A stretch of 64,000 nucleotides of DNA from CAJXJP01 sp963926055 (GCA_963926055.1 CAWUVK010000006.1:1-64000); one strand, 5' to 3'; counted from the stretch's first letter, positions 44,143-54,520 are shown. The notes: generated by a model not told the origin, from the sequence alone. Translations and numbers: made by a program.

Positions 44143-44317
44143 AAAAATTAATTAATGATTAAAGTTTTATAATTATATTTTTGAATTTGATATATTCAAG
44201 TTTATATAATCTTTACTTTCGCACAATATTCAATATAATCCTTGCGTAAAAAAATTGTACAAAAATAATTTTGTACAATTTTTATTTATTTTATTTTTCC
44301 TATTATTTAAATCTTCT

Positions 44318-45898
44318 ATGTTACTACTTTCATATTTAAAAAATAAATGATATTTTTCTGAATTTTCAGATAAAAGACAATTAAAAACTGATATACTTTC
44401 TGGATTAACGGTTGCTCTGGCTCTTATTCCTGAAGCAATTGCATTTTCGTTTGTAGCAAAAGTCGATCCTATGGTTGGTTTACATGCTGCGTTTATTGTG
44501 GGTTTAATTACCGCAATATTTGGTGGAAGACCTGGTATGATTTCTGGTGCAACTGGTGCAATGGCAGTTGTGATGACTGCAATGGTTCTAAATAGTTGAA
44601 TTGAGTATTTATTCGTCACACTTATTTTAGCCTGAATTTTACAAATGTTATTTGGGATTGCAAAGTTTGGTAAATTTGTTCGCTTGATTCCTCATCCTGT
44701 AATGCTTGGTTTTGTAAATGGTTTAGCAATAATTATTTTCATGTCACAATTAGAACAATTTAAAGTTGGTTGAGAATGGATTAGTGGTATTGGAGCTATA
44801 GTTATGGCAGCGTTAATCGCTCTAACAATGGCTATTATGTATTTCTTACCAAAATTCACAAAAGCTATTCCTTCAGGTCTGGCTGCTATTGGTACAGTCA
44901 CTTTATTAGCACTGTACATTCCAGGAATAAATGAACACGCAAAAACAATTGCATGATATTTAGCTGAAAATAATAGTGCATTAAATGGAGGACTTCCTCA
45001 ATTTTTTAATCCATTTACAGCAATTGATACTGGTCTAATAGAAACTCTTAAAATAATAGTTCCTACAGCATTTGCTCTGGCAATTATTGGGCTAACAGAA
45101 TCTTTAATGACACTTTCTCTTATCGATGAAAAAACAAATACAAGAGGGAAATGAAATAAAGAATCAATCGCACAAGGATTAGCAAACTTCGTTTGTGGTT
45201 TCTTTAGTTCTATGTGAGGTTGTGCCATGATTGGACAATCTATGATAAATATTTCGAGTGGTTGAAGAGGAAGAGCTTCTGGTATTTCTGCTGCGATATT
45301 CTTACTTTTATTTATAGTTTTTGGGATTTCAATCATTTCACTGATTCCTATTGCAGCTTTAGTTGGTTTAATGTTCATGGTAGTAATTGGTACATTTGCT
45401 TGGCCAACACTTAAAATGCTCAATAAAATACCTAAATCTGATGCTTTTGTACTCGTAGCTGTAACCGTTATTACAGTGGTAACTTGAGATTTAGCTATTG
45501 CTGTAATTTCAGGAATAATTATTTCAGCACTCGTATTTGCTTGGCAAAAATCAACAATTATCAATGTAAAAAGATATATTGATGAAAAAAATATTACACA
45601 TTATGAATTAGAAGGATCTCTATTTTTCGGTTCAATCGAAAAATTCAAAACACTTTTTGATATCAAAAATGATACAAATGAAATAATTATCGATTTTGCA
45701 GATTCAAGAATCATGGATCACTCAGCTATTGAAGCTATTGATAATCTCACAGAAAAATATTCTCAAGAATGAAAAACACTTCACATAAAACATATCTCAG
45801 AAGATTGTAGAAATCTCATAAAAAATGCAGATAAAATTGTTGATATAAATATCATCGAAGATCCAAAATATAGAATTGCTGATGATAAATTAGCATAA
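44318..45898 (+). CDS. SulP family anion transporter with STAS domain
   Basis: 526 residues, 10-14 membrane segments. The N-terminal signature DILSGLTVALALIPEAIAFS and GRPGMISGATGAMAVVMTAM are characteristic of SulP/SLC26 proteins; GCAMIGQSMINISSGGRGRASG near 300 is the second hallmark. The C-terminal cytoplasmic STAS domain (about 425-520) has EIIIDFADSRIMDHSAIEAI, with the conserved D/S segment. It exports or imports an inorganic or organic anion (sulfate, bicarbonate and dicarboxylate are known substrates); the substrate here cannot be told. Confidence 0.94.
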
Positions 45899-45932
45899 AA
45901 AAATAGCTTTTTAAAAGCTATTTTTTTTGTTT
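45899..45932 (+). terminator. Terminator
   Basis: AAAAAATAGCTTTT-TAAAAGCTATTTTTTTT after the SulP gene. Confidence 0.85.
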
Positions 45933-45982
45933 TTTCTAAATCTTGTGCAAAAAATATATACAAAATTATTGGCTATTTTATA

Positions 45983-46510
45983 GTGAAAACATATGAATTT
46001 AATTATTTTGTATATATTTTTCTTGCTATTTGTGTATATATCTGTATATTTTTTATATACGAAATATATACTAATTGCTTCCACATGATACAAGTACATA
46101 AAATAACAAATATCGATTATATATTTGAAACTCCAAAACATATAAATAAAGTTGTTTTTGTTAAAAATAAACTTTGGATGAGTGAAAACGAAATCGCAAA
46201 ACTTTTTGATACTCCTCAAGAGGAAATACATACAATGATTTCAAAAACGTTTTTAGAAGGGGAATATGATATTTTTGACCATATTATTTCTAGATTTAAT
46301 GTGAGCATCAATAAACATGTAAAATATTATAGCTTAGAAATTATTCTTTCTCTTGGTTACAGATTAAAAACATTTAATGAGACAAAATCAATAATCGCAG
46401 GAAATAGAATTATCAAAGAACATAAAAATAATACAAAATGAAAATTATCATTATTTCAAAATTCAATGAAAAATATTACAAAAATTTTTAAATCTCTCCA
46501 AATTTGATAA
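45983..46510 (+). CDS. RhuM-like protein with N-terminal membrane helix, 175 aa
   Basis: The region at about 55-150 resembles RhuM virulence-family proteins, predicted DNA-binding: LWMSENEIAKLFDTPQEEIH (helix-turn-helix-like), SRFNV, KYYSLEIILSLGYRLKTFNE and IAGNRIIKEH match the usual LTQxQIAELF...YNLDxIIAVGYRV...WATxxLKE. The GTG at 45983 gives an N-terminal hydrophobic segment (FVYIFLAICVYICIFFIYEI) unusual for the family; the ATG at 46085 would remove it. It ends at TAA after two UGA Gly. Function unknown. Confidence 0.65.
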
Positions 46511-46583
46511 AAATATCAAAATAATTGACCTTAATAGAGTTTCTGCATATAGTAAAAGAAATTTATTATTCAGTTATTTGTAA

Positions 46584-47315
46584 ATGAACCTTTTATTTGA
46601 AGCGACAATATTATTTTTTGGAATATTTTTTCTGAGTGTTTTGCAAAAATACCATTTTAAAATGCTCTATAAAATGATGAGAAATTTTCATAGTTTCTTA
46701 AAATTATTTATACAATTTTTTATTAGATTTTGAGTCATAGTTCATGAAATTTGTCATTTAATATTTTGAATATTATCTTGAGCAAAAATAAATAAAATAG
46801 AGTTATTTAGTAAAACTTGAGGTTCTGTAAGTTTTCAAACAAAAAACTATATTTGAGCATTATCTCAACATTATGACAAACCTGGATTTTTATTTTGATT
46901 ATTTTTTAATCAGATTTGAATCTTTCTGACCTCACTTTGACCACTTTTATTTGGAATAATTTTTACTTATTTTGTACAAAGTTATTTGCAAATTCCACTT
47001 GAAATAAATAAAATTCCTGATTTTTTTCTTCAATTACAAATATATGAAATAGGTATTTTGATACTCTATTTTTTACTGATTCCAAGTTTTATCCTGAGTT
47101 TTCAAGACCTAAAACATTTTATCATTTCTCGTCAGTCTAATTTTGCAGCGACTTTTGCTGGAAGTTTTATAAATACGATTATATTTATATTATTTTTATT
47201 TTTTCTCACTCTATTTTACGAATTCTTTATCTTATTTTTTATTTTTTACTGTTGTGTATTTATAGTATTATTTTTCTTTTATTTACTTCACAAATTATTT
47301 TTAATTTTTAGATAA
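46584..47315 (+). CDS. Integral membrane protein with HExxH (M50-like)
   Basis: 243 residues with about six membrane segments. HEICHLIFG at 54-62 sits inside a hydrophobic stretch after RFGVIV, the arrangement seen in intramembrane zinc proteases of the M50B kind, but the second NPDG-type motif is not visible, so proteolytic activity is uncertain. Many UGA Gly. Followed 12 bp later by the DUF1287 gene, so likely cotranscribed. Confidence 0.65.
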
Positions 47316-47327
47316 TTTTTTTATTTT

Positions 47328-47993
47328 ATGAAACAAATAATTATTATTTCTATCATTGCTGGATTAATAACAATTTTTTTATTTTTAAATCAAAATAATA
47401 GTTTTAAAAATTCTTTTCCAAAAATTTCTACTCAGGCAGATAAAGATAGAGATAATATAAATGATATCGAAGATATTTTAGCTTGAGCCAGACAAGAGGT
47501 GAAAAATAAAACGGTATATAAAGATGGATATTTTTCAGAAGGATTTCCACCAGATGGTCAATGAGTTTGTACGGATGTTATTTGGAGAGCATTTAAAAAT
47601 GCTTGATACAATATAAAGAAAATGATTGATGAGGATATCCAGAAAAATACTTCAGATTATCCGAGAGTTGCTTGAAAACCAGAACCAAATATTGATTTTA
47701 GAAGAGTACCAAATTTAGAATCATATTTACAAAAATATGCTCATAATTTACCAATTGAAATTATACCTAATAATTTTCAAAATCTTAATTCTTGGCAAGC
47801 CTGAGATATAATTATTTTTTGAAAACCCAAAGATCATATCGCAATTATTTCTGATAAAAGAAATCAAAACTGAGTCCCGTATATAATTCATAATGGATGA
47901 CCTGTTGCAAAAGAAAATGATATGCTTTTATATTGGCATGAAAATATTTCACCAATTATCTGACACTATAGAATAAAATACTCAGAAAATTAA
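47328..47993 (+). CDS. DUF1287 family protein (secreted or anchored)
   Basis: 221 residues. An N-terminal hydrophobic segment (3-19) serves as signal anchor. The DUF1287 body shows GQGVCTDVIWRAFKNAG (with Cys near 87), DFRRVPNLESYLQKY, WQAGDIIIFGKPKDHIAII with the conserved His, and HNGGP. This Cys/His pattern is NlpC/P60-like, so a cell-wall hydrolase role is plausible, although the family is not biochemically defined. Three of the motif Gly are UGA. Confidence 0.85.
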
Positions 47994-48079
47994 AAAAACT
48001 TCAAAAATTTAATGTCCACTTAATATCACGCGAGTATACTCTACACATCCTCCAGTATTTTATCATTTATTTTAGGCGC

Positions 48080-48298
48080 GTGTTTTTAGAACGTATAGAA
48101 GTTTCATCGTATGAAATAGCCTCTATAGGCTATGACGATGCCCAAGAAAAACTTCAAATTGAATTTCATAATCTGACTATATTTGATTATTTTGAAGTTC
48201 CAAGAGATATATTTGAATATTTTGTCTGTGCTGATAATATCGAAAACTATTTTCAATCACATATAGAAAATTATTTTGAATCTGAGAGAGTATTATAA
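48080..48298 (+). CDS. KTSC domain protein, 72 aa
   Basis: GTG start at 48080. The KTSC pattern is clear: IEVSSYEIASIGYDDAQEKL, LQIEFHNLTIFDYFEVPRDIFEYF and NIENYFQSHI. In the named domain the motif is KTSC; here the first Ser pair stands in that place. KTSC domains often accompany RNA- or lysyl-tRNA-linked proteins; function unresolved. The only Gly is GGC, so code use is not informative. It has no Shine-Dalgarno. Confidence 0.75.
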   Translation: MFLERIEVSSYEIASIGYDDAQEKLQIEFHNLTIFDYFEVPRDIFEYFVCADNIENYFQSHIENYFESERVL

Positions 48299-48336
48299 GA
48301 AAAAAGAGAAAAATTATATATTTTTCTCTTTTTTTG
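48299..48336 (+). terminator. Terminator
   Basis: AAAAAAGAGAAAAAT / ATTTTTCTCTTTTTTT after the KTSC gene. Confidence 0.8.
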
Positions 48337-48370
48337 TATACTAATAGACGATATTATTTAACATATTTTT

Positions 48371-49564
48371 ATGTTACAAAAATTTTTAACGCTAGAAAAT
48401 AAATTTATTTTCTATTTACTTTCTCAAAGGAGAAATTTTATTCCGATTTTGTCTATTTATTATTTAACACTTCCAGATACAACAGCAAATCAGATCGGTG
48501 TTTTTACGGCTCTAGGATATTTATTTTCATTTATTTTAGAAATACCTTCGGGATATATTTCTGATCGTGTATGACATAGAAAAACTCTGTTATTTTCTAA
48601 AGTTTTACAGACACTTTCTGTATTATTATTTATAGTGTGATATTTTGTTTGACCAGTTTGGAATTATTATTGTTTTATTCTCGCTTTTATATTTCAATCG
48701 GTAGGTTTTTCATTTTTTTCTGGAACTACTTGAGCCTATTATCATGAATTATTAGAAGAAAAATGAGAATGAAATTTATATGGTAAAAAAATGTGATTAT
48801 TAAAAGCAAAAGCTTCTTTGTATAGTGCTTTTATTATAATTCTTTTACCTCTTACAACATATTTTCATATTCTTTGGCCACTGATTATTTGAGCTATTTT
48901 TGATATATTAGGAACTCTTGCTATTTATTTTATGCCAAAAGTAAAACAAGTGATTTCATCAAAACAGCCAAAATCACTTATAAGTTTAATACAAGAATCT
49001 AAAGCAAACAGAGGATTATATTTTTCTATTTTCATGGGATTACCGATTTGATTTTTCATGTGAGAACATGCCTATAGAGGTATTTATTTAGAATATTTAT
49101 GATATCCACTTATTTTAATGTGAGTTGTCATGTCAGCTTCGAGAATAGTTTGGTATTTTGTTTGAAAATATGCTCATAATATAGAAAAATATTACACAAT
49201 TCGTCAGCATTTATATGCAGAAATGTTATTATTTCCAATCGCACTTTTTGCAATATTTTTCTTTTCAAATCCATATATAGTTTGAATCATCTATATTTTT
49301 ATTATTTGATACCAACATGGGAGAAAACCTATTTTAGAAAATTATTTACTGCAAAATTATATTTCTGATAATAGATACAAAGCGACTTTTTTATCTTTAG
49401 AGTCTCAATTTAGTTCGATTTTTTCTATGGCAGTGACTTTAGCAATGTGATATTTGGTTGCGATTAGTTTTGATATTTGATACCTGAGTTTAGCAGGGAG
49501 TTTATTTATCTGTTTATCTCTCACATATTTTTTCATTTTCAGACAAAGAAAAACCCAAGCATAA
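48371..49564 (+). CDS. Major facilitator superfamily transporter
   Basis: 397 residues, about 12 membrane segments. The loop 2-3 MFS signature appears as GYISDRVGHRKTLL near 63-76. First-helix region: NFIPILSIYYLTLPDTTANQIGVFTALGYLF. The substrate is not predictable; this subgroup includes drug and metabolite exporters. Its 3' end (RQRKTQA and the terminator) is the sequence duplicated at 50906-50952. Confidence 0.9.
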
Positions 49565-49577
49565 GCTTGGGTTTTTA
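49538..49577 (+). repeat. Direct repeat copy A: MFS 3' end plus terminator
   Basis: TTCAGACAAAGAAAAA then the hairpin CCCAAGC-ATAA-GCTTGGG and T run. It covers the last codons of the MFS gene and its terminator, and recurs as copy B beyond the UGA-free lipoprotein gene. Confidence 0.8.
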
Positions 49578-49586
49578 AAATTAGAA

Positions 49587-50789
49587 TTATTTAGTTCTAA
49601 ATGGGCATATAAAAGATACTTCCCAATTAGAATCTGTAATATTACAGTCAGTAATATCTACTACAACTCTACTTAAATCTGAATCATATACTGTCAAGAT
49701 AACTTCAGAATTAAATCTAACCCAGAGAGAATCAATCGAAATTATACCAAGTTGAGATTTTAACGGTACTTCCTTATAAGGTGAGCATTCAAAATCAGGA
49801 CAATCTGTTGAAGTTAATTCGATATAATATTCTCCATCTTCAGGAACCTCTATTTCAATATTATCAAAAATAAAAGCTGGTGTATCAGACCAAGAATCTT
49901 GCGTAAAATATGGAGAATTTAACTCTAACTGTCTAAAATTCCTTTGAGTAGTAGAGCGATTAGGAGTTTCCATACTCATTCTACTATATTCATCATAATA
50001 TTGAATATTTTCGAAACTTACACCTTGATCAATTACATTCCATGTTATTTCTCCAGTAACCGATAAGAAACGTACATAATAATTACGTACTTCATCAGGG
50101 AGATAGTATGGATTATCATGACACTGATTAATAAAAAATATTTCTACTCTACCAGTACCAAACTTTCCAACTTCATTAGAACCAATTAAGCAATTATCTT
50201 GTGTAAACACTTCTGCACGATATATATTCTCAATATTTTGATCTCCACTTAATTTAAATGTAACAGAATTTACATACTGTGATATATTTTTCGCGATCGG
50301 TTGAATAGAAAAATGTAACTCAGGTTCTTGATATGAGAACTTCACATTCCAAGTATTTTTATCAGCATAGTAAATAGTGTTATTCGATGTATAATTATCT
50401 AACCATACATATAATTCTTCACTATTAGATTGCTGAATTGAGAGTATTACATTATCATTTGACGAAAGACTTATATCAATTTCTCCCCAATCATTAAGTG
50501 TATATTCTACTGAATTAACGATTAAAGATACTTGCTCAGGTATGCGAGAAAAACCAAATGATAAATGCTTTATTCCTTGCTCTGGAATAGTTAGCTCAAT
50601 GATATAGCAATTACTTTCTACTATACATTCAGACTCTATTTGAACGAACTCTATCACTGGTTTTTCAACTTCCACAATTACTTCTTTTTCAACTTCCTTG
50701 ATAACTTCAACTTCTTTTGTATCCGTACCACCACAAGCAGTTAAGAATAATAAAGTAGAAATAATCACAGTTTTTGAAAATAATTTCAT
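49587..50789 (-). CDS. UGA-free lipoprotein, 400 aa
   Basis: ATG at 50789 preceded by GGAGGTG at 50793-50799; an upstream in-frame ATG at 50825 lacks a ribosome site. Signal peptide with lipobox LTAC (Cys19), then a charged repeat (KEVEVIKEVEKEVIVEVEKP) as spacer and a ~340-residue beta-rich extracellular region with several Cys (ESECIVESNCYI, STDCPDFECSPY, ITDCN, FICP). All 14 Gly are GGN. The combination of Shine-Dalgarno, no UGA and more even base use contrasts with the neighbours. Family unknown; acquisition from a standard-code bacterium is inferred. It lies between direct repeats A and B. Confidence 0.8.
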   Translation of the reverse strand: MKLFSKTVIISTLLFLTACGGTDTKEVEVIKEVEKEVIVEVEKPVIEFVQIESECIVESNCYIIELTIPEQGIKHLSFGFSRIPEQVSLIVNSVEYTLNDWGEIDISLSSNDNVILSIQQSNSEELYVWLDNYTSNNTIYYADKNTWNVKFSYQEPELHFSIQPIAKNISQYVNSVTFKLSGDQNIENIYRAEVFTQDNCLIGSNEVGKFGTGRVEIFFINQCHDNPYYLPDEVRNYYVRFLSVTGEITWNVIDQGVSFENIQYYDEYSRMSMETPNRSTTQRNFRQLELNSPYFTQDSWSDTPAFIFDNIEIEVPEDGEYYIELTSTDCPDFECSPYKEVPLKSQLGIISIDSLWVRFNSEVILTVYDSDLSRVVVDITDCNITDSNWEVSFICPFRTK

Positions 50790-50905
50790 GTGCACCTCCA
50801 GTGCTTTTATTTGTGTTTTGGTCATAAAAACTATATTTTATGACACTTAAAAAAATTAAGTAAATTAAATATAAAATATTTTAATAAAATGTCAAAATAA
50901 TATTT

Positions 50906-50953
50906 TTCATTTCTTCAGACAAAGAAAAAACCAAGCATAAGCTTGGTTTTTTA
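50906..50953 (+). repeat. Direct repeat copy B with terminator hairpin
   Basis: TTTCATTTCTTCAGACAAAG followed by AAAAAACCAAGC-ATAA-GCTTGGTTTTTT. Compared with copy A one stem pair changes from C-G to A-T on both sides, so the hairpin is kept intact. The rest of 50954-51336 holds no convincing gene, only short hairpins and a promoter-like TTGATG/TATATT before the next gene. Confidence 0.75.
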
Positions 50954-51336
50954 ATTTTAGGAGAAAAACTATAATTATTATGGTCTGACTCAATACAACA
51001 CTTGAGTGAGCAAGACCTAGATTATGTTCCACTTCATATTTTTCGTTTCCTTTTTTAATTTTATTTGAGGAATCCTCATTCCCATTCGTCGCCACCGGCA
51101 AAAAAATCGCTAAATAATATATGGGTTGTGTAAGTTTTGTCGTCGCATAACTTAATCCTTAATTTTTTATGAATCTTAGGGTGAAATTAATATCAGAATA
51201 ATGAAAAATTTTTTAATTCGCTGATATCAATTAAATAATTTATAATTATTTTTAAAATAAAGTCAAATTTTTTCTTGATGTTTGATATTTTTTTTATATT
51301 ATACATTTACTTGATAAAAAAATTGAGGCTAAAATC

Positions 51337-51741
51337 ATGAAAGCAAGCATAGAAAAAGACTTTTTTCAATTGATTGTAAAATCTATTTCTTCGATTGAAG
51401 GTATTACAAAAGCTTGGATAAAAGCAAGTTCAGGAAGTAAGGCAGACATTCATTTTACGAAACTTGAAAATCTCCATGAGGAAGAGGTTTCTAAATTTGT
51501 ACAAACCTGTCTTTTAATTTGTGGTACCGATACGAAGTTATTAAACTTTCAAATCAAAAAACAAGGCTCTAAACTTGGATTTCAAGGCATTGATATTCCT
51601 CTTGCTTTTGATAATGCTGAGCAAAGAGAAAAATATCTTGAGTACAGGAATCAACTTTTAGCATGAAATGTTATTTCTGTACAATTATCTAAAAACGTAG
51701 CATTTGCTGCGTTTTTTTATTGAAAATATTTAGACCAATAA
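51337..51741 (+). CDS. Foreign-looking small protein with a read-through TGA
   Basis: 109 residues to TGA at 51664-51666, or 134 to TAA at 51739-51741 under code 25. Before that TGA all six Gly are GGN, and immediately after it lies a perfect terminator (51691-51719), which code 25 would translate as part of the protein. A GAGG-type ribosome site precedes ATG 51337. The simplest reading is a gene that arrived with a working TGA stop. The sequence (SSIEGITKAWIKASSGSKAD, FQIKKQGSKLGFQGIDIP) is soluble; I recognise no family. Confidence 0.65.
51691..51719 (+). terminator. Terminator just after the TGA
   Basis: AAAAACGTAGCA-TT-TGCTGCGTTTTTTT; 24 bp after TGA 51664-51666 and inside the code-25 reading frame. 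Confidence 0.8.
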
Positions 51742-51778
51742 AAAAGATGTAAAAAGTAAATTTTTACATCTTTTTTTG
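51741..51778. terminator. Terminator facing tRNA-Glu
   Basis: AAAAAAGATGTAAAAA-GTAAA-TTTTTACATCTTTTTTT, downstream of the minus-strand tRNA. Confidence 0.85.
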
Positions 51779-51789
51779 CTTTATAAAAT

Positions 51790-51864
51790 TGGTATCGCCA
51801 CGGAGAATCGAACTCCGGTTGCCTGGATGAAAACCAGGAGTCCTAACCACTAGACGATGGCGAC
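51790..51864 (-). tRNA. tRNA-Glu (anticodon UUC), CCA encoded
   Basis: 75 nt cloverleaf: acceptor GTCGCCA / TGGCGAT (first pair G-U), D-arm with TCTAGTGGTTAGGA, anticodon stem CCTGG / CCAGG with loop TTTTCAT giving anticodon TTC, T-arm with GTTCGATTC, discriminator A and encoded CCA. Typical Glu features (GTCxxCATCGTCTAG start). Confidence 0.96.
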
Positions 51865-52009
51865 TCACTCAGTATTTCTTAAAGCAAATGTATTTTATTT
51901 ATTTTAGAAAAAAGTCAAAACTTTTTTTAGAAAAAAGTAAAAATTCTTTCTTGTAATTTTATAATTTTGCGATAAAGTAGGGAAAATATAAATATTATAA
52001 TTTTATTGA

Positions 52010-52807
52010 ATGTATAAAATATTATTCGTAAGTGCACTCAACACTGAGTTAAAAATAGTAAAACAAGAAATAAAAAAAATTTCTCAAAAAGATTTTGAAA
52101 TTGATTTTTTTGCGCATTGAATAGGAAATTATTCTACTATTTTACAACTCACAAAAACATTATCTCAAAAAAAATATGATTTTGTCATAAATATTTGAGT
52201 ATGTGGATACAAAACCCCTCCTAACCTCTCCTTATCAGGAGAGGAAAAACACATTCCAGAAAAACTTATACAAGTTGCTCATAGTTATAATTTGGCAAAT
52301 AAAAAAGAAATTATTTATCCTATAGTTTTAGAGTTTGCACCTTTAAAATCAATAACTTGTAGTGAAATCCCAGTTTTTGAATCTGAAATTTTATGAGAAA
52401 ATAATTTTGTTGATATGGAATCTTACGGATTTGAAAAAGTTTGTGAGAGTTTCAAGGTTGCAAGAGTCTCTTTAAAAGTTCCTGTTGATAAAATCTGAGA
52501 AGAAACAAAAAATTTTGATATTTCTTATGCACAATGATTATTAGAAAAAAATATTGATTATGAAAAATTATGTGAGAAAATAAAAAAATATTTAGAAAAA
52601 CTTCCGAAAAAATATAATCCTGAAAAATATATTGAATTATTTTCGTTTACATTTAGTGAAAAAATTATTTTTGAAAAATGGTATTATAAATTTGTATCTT
52701 TATTTGTATGAGAAGATTTTGAAGATTTTTTTCAAGAAAATAAACATTTACAAAAAAAGAAATTTTTAGAAGCCTTAAAAAATAAATTATCAGAATATAA
52801 AATATAA
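52010..52807 (+). CDS. Nucleoside phosphorylase/hydrolase-like protein
   Basis: 265 residues. The first ~155 resemble the PNP/UDP phosphorylase and futalosine/MTA nucleosidase fold: MYKILFVSALNTELKIVKQE at the start, YDFVINIGVCGYK near 57, and NFVDMESYGFEKVC near 140, where MESY is the nucleoside-binding signature. The C-terminal ~100 residues are helical and not part of that fold. An in-frame palindromic element (52220-52246) lies right after the first catalytic-domain strand, within a loop. A substrate cannot be assigned. First gene of a tight cluster with SplB-like and SDR genes. Confidence 0.75.
52220..52246. repeat. In-frame palindromic element, copy 2
   Basis: CCTAACCTCTCCTTATCAGG continuing AGAGGAA: perfect 8-bp stem CCTCTCCT/AGGAGAGG. 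25 of 27 positions match copy 1 at 35421-35447, and both are read in the same frame, giving PNLSLSGEE here and PNLPLTGEE there. Confidence 0.75.
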
Positions 52808-52815
52808 TAAATATT

Positions 52816-53790
52816 ATGATCATCTACGTAGAAAAACAAGCAAAAGATTATCCTCAAACACAAAAAATATTACAGAAATATAAAAATGCTTCTGTGATAT
52901 TTATTGAGCATTATAAAAATATTTTTGATAAAAATTTTGAGAATTTAAGTGTTCAAAAATCCATCATTATTGCAAAACTTGATTCTCCAGCAGTGACTGA
53001 GGCTCCAGCTTGATATGGTCATACCAAACAAGCATATTTTTTCAAAACCAGTTTAAACTGTGTTTTTGATTGTAGTTATTGTTTTTTAAAATGAGCATTT
53101 AAAAATGATAACATGGTATTTTTTGTGAATTACGATGATATCAAACAACAAATTTCGGATAAAATTTTGGAACTAAAACAATCTGGAATACAAGAAGAAA
53201 TCTGGTTTTATTCATCTGACTACAGCGATATCCAAGGAATGGATATAATCTCTTGATTTAACCAAGAATTTATACCATTTTTTGATGAATTTCAATGAGT
53301 GAAAATGGAAGTAAGAACCAAAGCAGGAAATGTACAATCACTTTTAGATTTATGATTTGCTCCAAAAAATACTGAAATAGCTTTTTCTCTTAATCCACAA
53401 TCGTTAATAGAAAAATATGAATCTGGTACTGCAACTCTTCAAAATAGAATGAAAGCAACCAATCTCTTATTAGAACATAATTTCCAAGTTTGATTACGTT
53501 TTTTACCACTTTTACCCGTAAAAAATTATAAAGAAATCTATCAAGAATTTATAGATGAGATGAAAAAAGAAATAAACTTCTGCGATATTGCTTCTACATT
53601 TGCTTCAGGATTATTATTTACGAAACGTGATTATAATACCATATTAAAAAAATATCCGGATTTAGATATTTTACATTTATTAGAATTAGAAAACGACGAT
53701 TTTTATAGAGAAGCCAGGGAAGTGCGAGACACTTTTTATACTATGTTCAAAAATTTAGATAATAAATGTTTATTATGCCTGGAAAATTAA
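52816..53790 (+). CDS. Radical SAM protein, spore photoproduct lyase (SplB)-like
   Basis: 324 residues. The Fe-S/SAM motif is the SplB type CxxxCxxC: FKTSLNCVFDCSYCFLKG with Cys82, Cys86 and Cys89. Later IWFYSSDYSDIQGMD, MEVRTKAGN and EIAFSLNPQSLIEKYESGT follow the SplB plan (ExRTK...SLNP). SplB repairs the spore photoproduct thymine dimer; relatives in non-sporulating bacteria have unclear substrates. This organism is not expected to form spores, so another DNA or nucleoside substrate is possible. It starts 8 bp after the nucleosidase-like gene and overlaps the SDR gene by 16 bp. Confidence 0.85.
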
Positions 53791-54401
53791 AAAATATTCT
53801 TATCACATGAAGTTCATCAGGTATTTGAAAATTTCTGAAAATAAATTTTCAAGAAAATTATAATATCATTTGAATATCTAGAACAGGAAAAAATGATATA
53901 AATTTAGATCTATGAGATATTTCAAATCTAGAAAGAATTTCTGATTATTTAGAAAAAAATAATATTCTATTAGATACTCTGATTTTAAATGCTTGAATTT
54001 GATTTTTCGATGAATTTTGAAAAATTTCAGAAGAAAATTACGAAAAAATGTTGGATGTAAATTTAAAATCTCCTATAATTCTGACTCAAAAATTACTTCC
54101 ATATGTATCACAAAAAGCAAAAATTATATTTATTTGAAGTATTTGTTCAAAAAAATTTATGAAATATTGAGCTGTATATCAAGCAACTAAATTTGGTATC
54201 AGATGATTTGCTGGAAGCTTAAAAAATGAACTCAAATGAAAAAAAATTCATTTAATAAATCCTAAAATAGTTGAAACTAATTTCCATAATAATTCTCATA
54301 TTTCTATGGATATTCATCAAAAAACTGAAATTTGAGATATTTTATCTACGGTAGAAAATATTTTTTCTTGAGATGAAACACGTTTTGAAATAGATTTATA
54401 A
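53775..54401 (+). CDS. Short-chain dehydrogenase/reductase
   Basis: 208 residues, slightly short for the family. The Rossmann motif NILITGSSSGIGK near 6-18 (with UGA Gly), LNAGIG near 76, catalytic Ser in GSICS near 124 and YxxxK as YQATK near 137-141. The NADP/NAD choice is not obvious. Overlap with the SplB-like gene and close spacing from the nucleosidase-like gene indicate one operon; a joint pathway is inferred from this alone. Confidence 0.88.
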
Positions 54402-54520
54402 ATTTCAACTTAATTTTATGTAAAAATATAATATGTTGGAAAATATTTCTATATTTATTTTTCATTTGCAGATATTTTTTTTTAGATACAATGCACCTAA
54501 TATTTTTTATTCATATATAA

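Noticed and set aside
50907..51101. Small minus-strand coding region between repeat B and the next gene
   Set aside because: It runs through the terminator hairpin of repeat B, has no ribosome site and no plausible domain.
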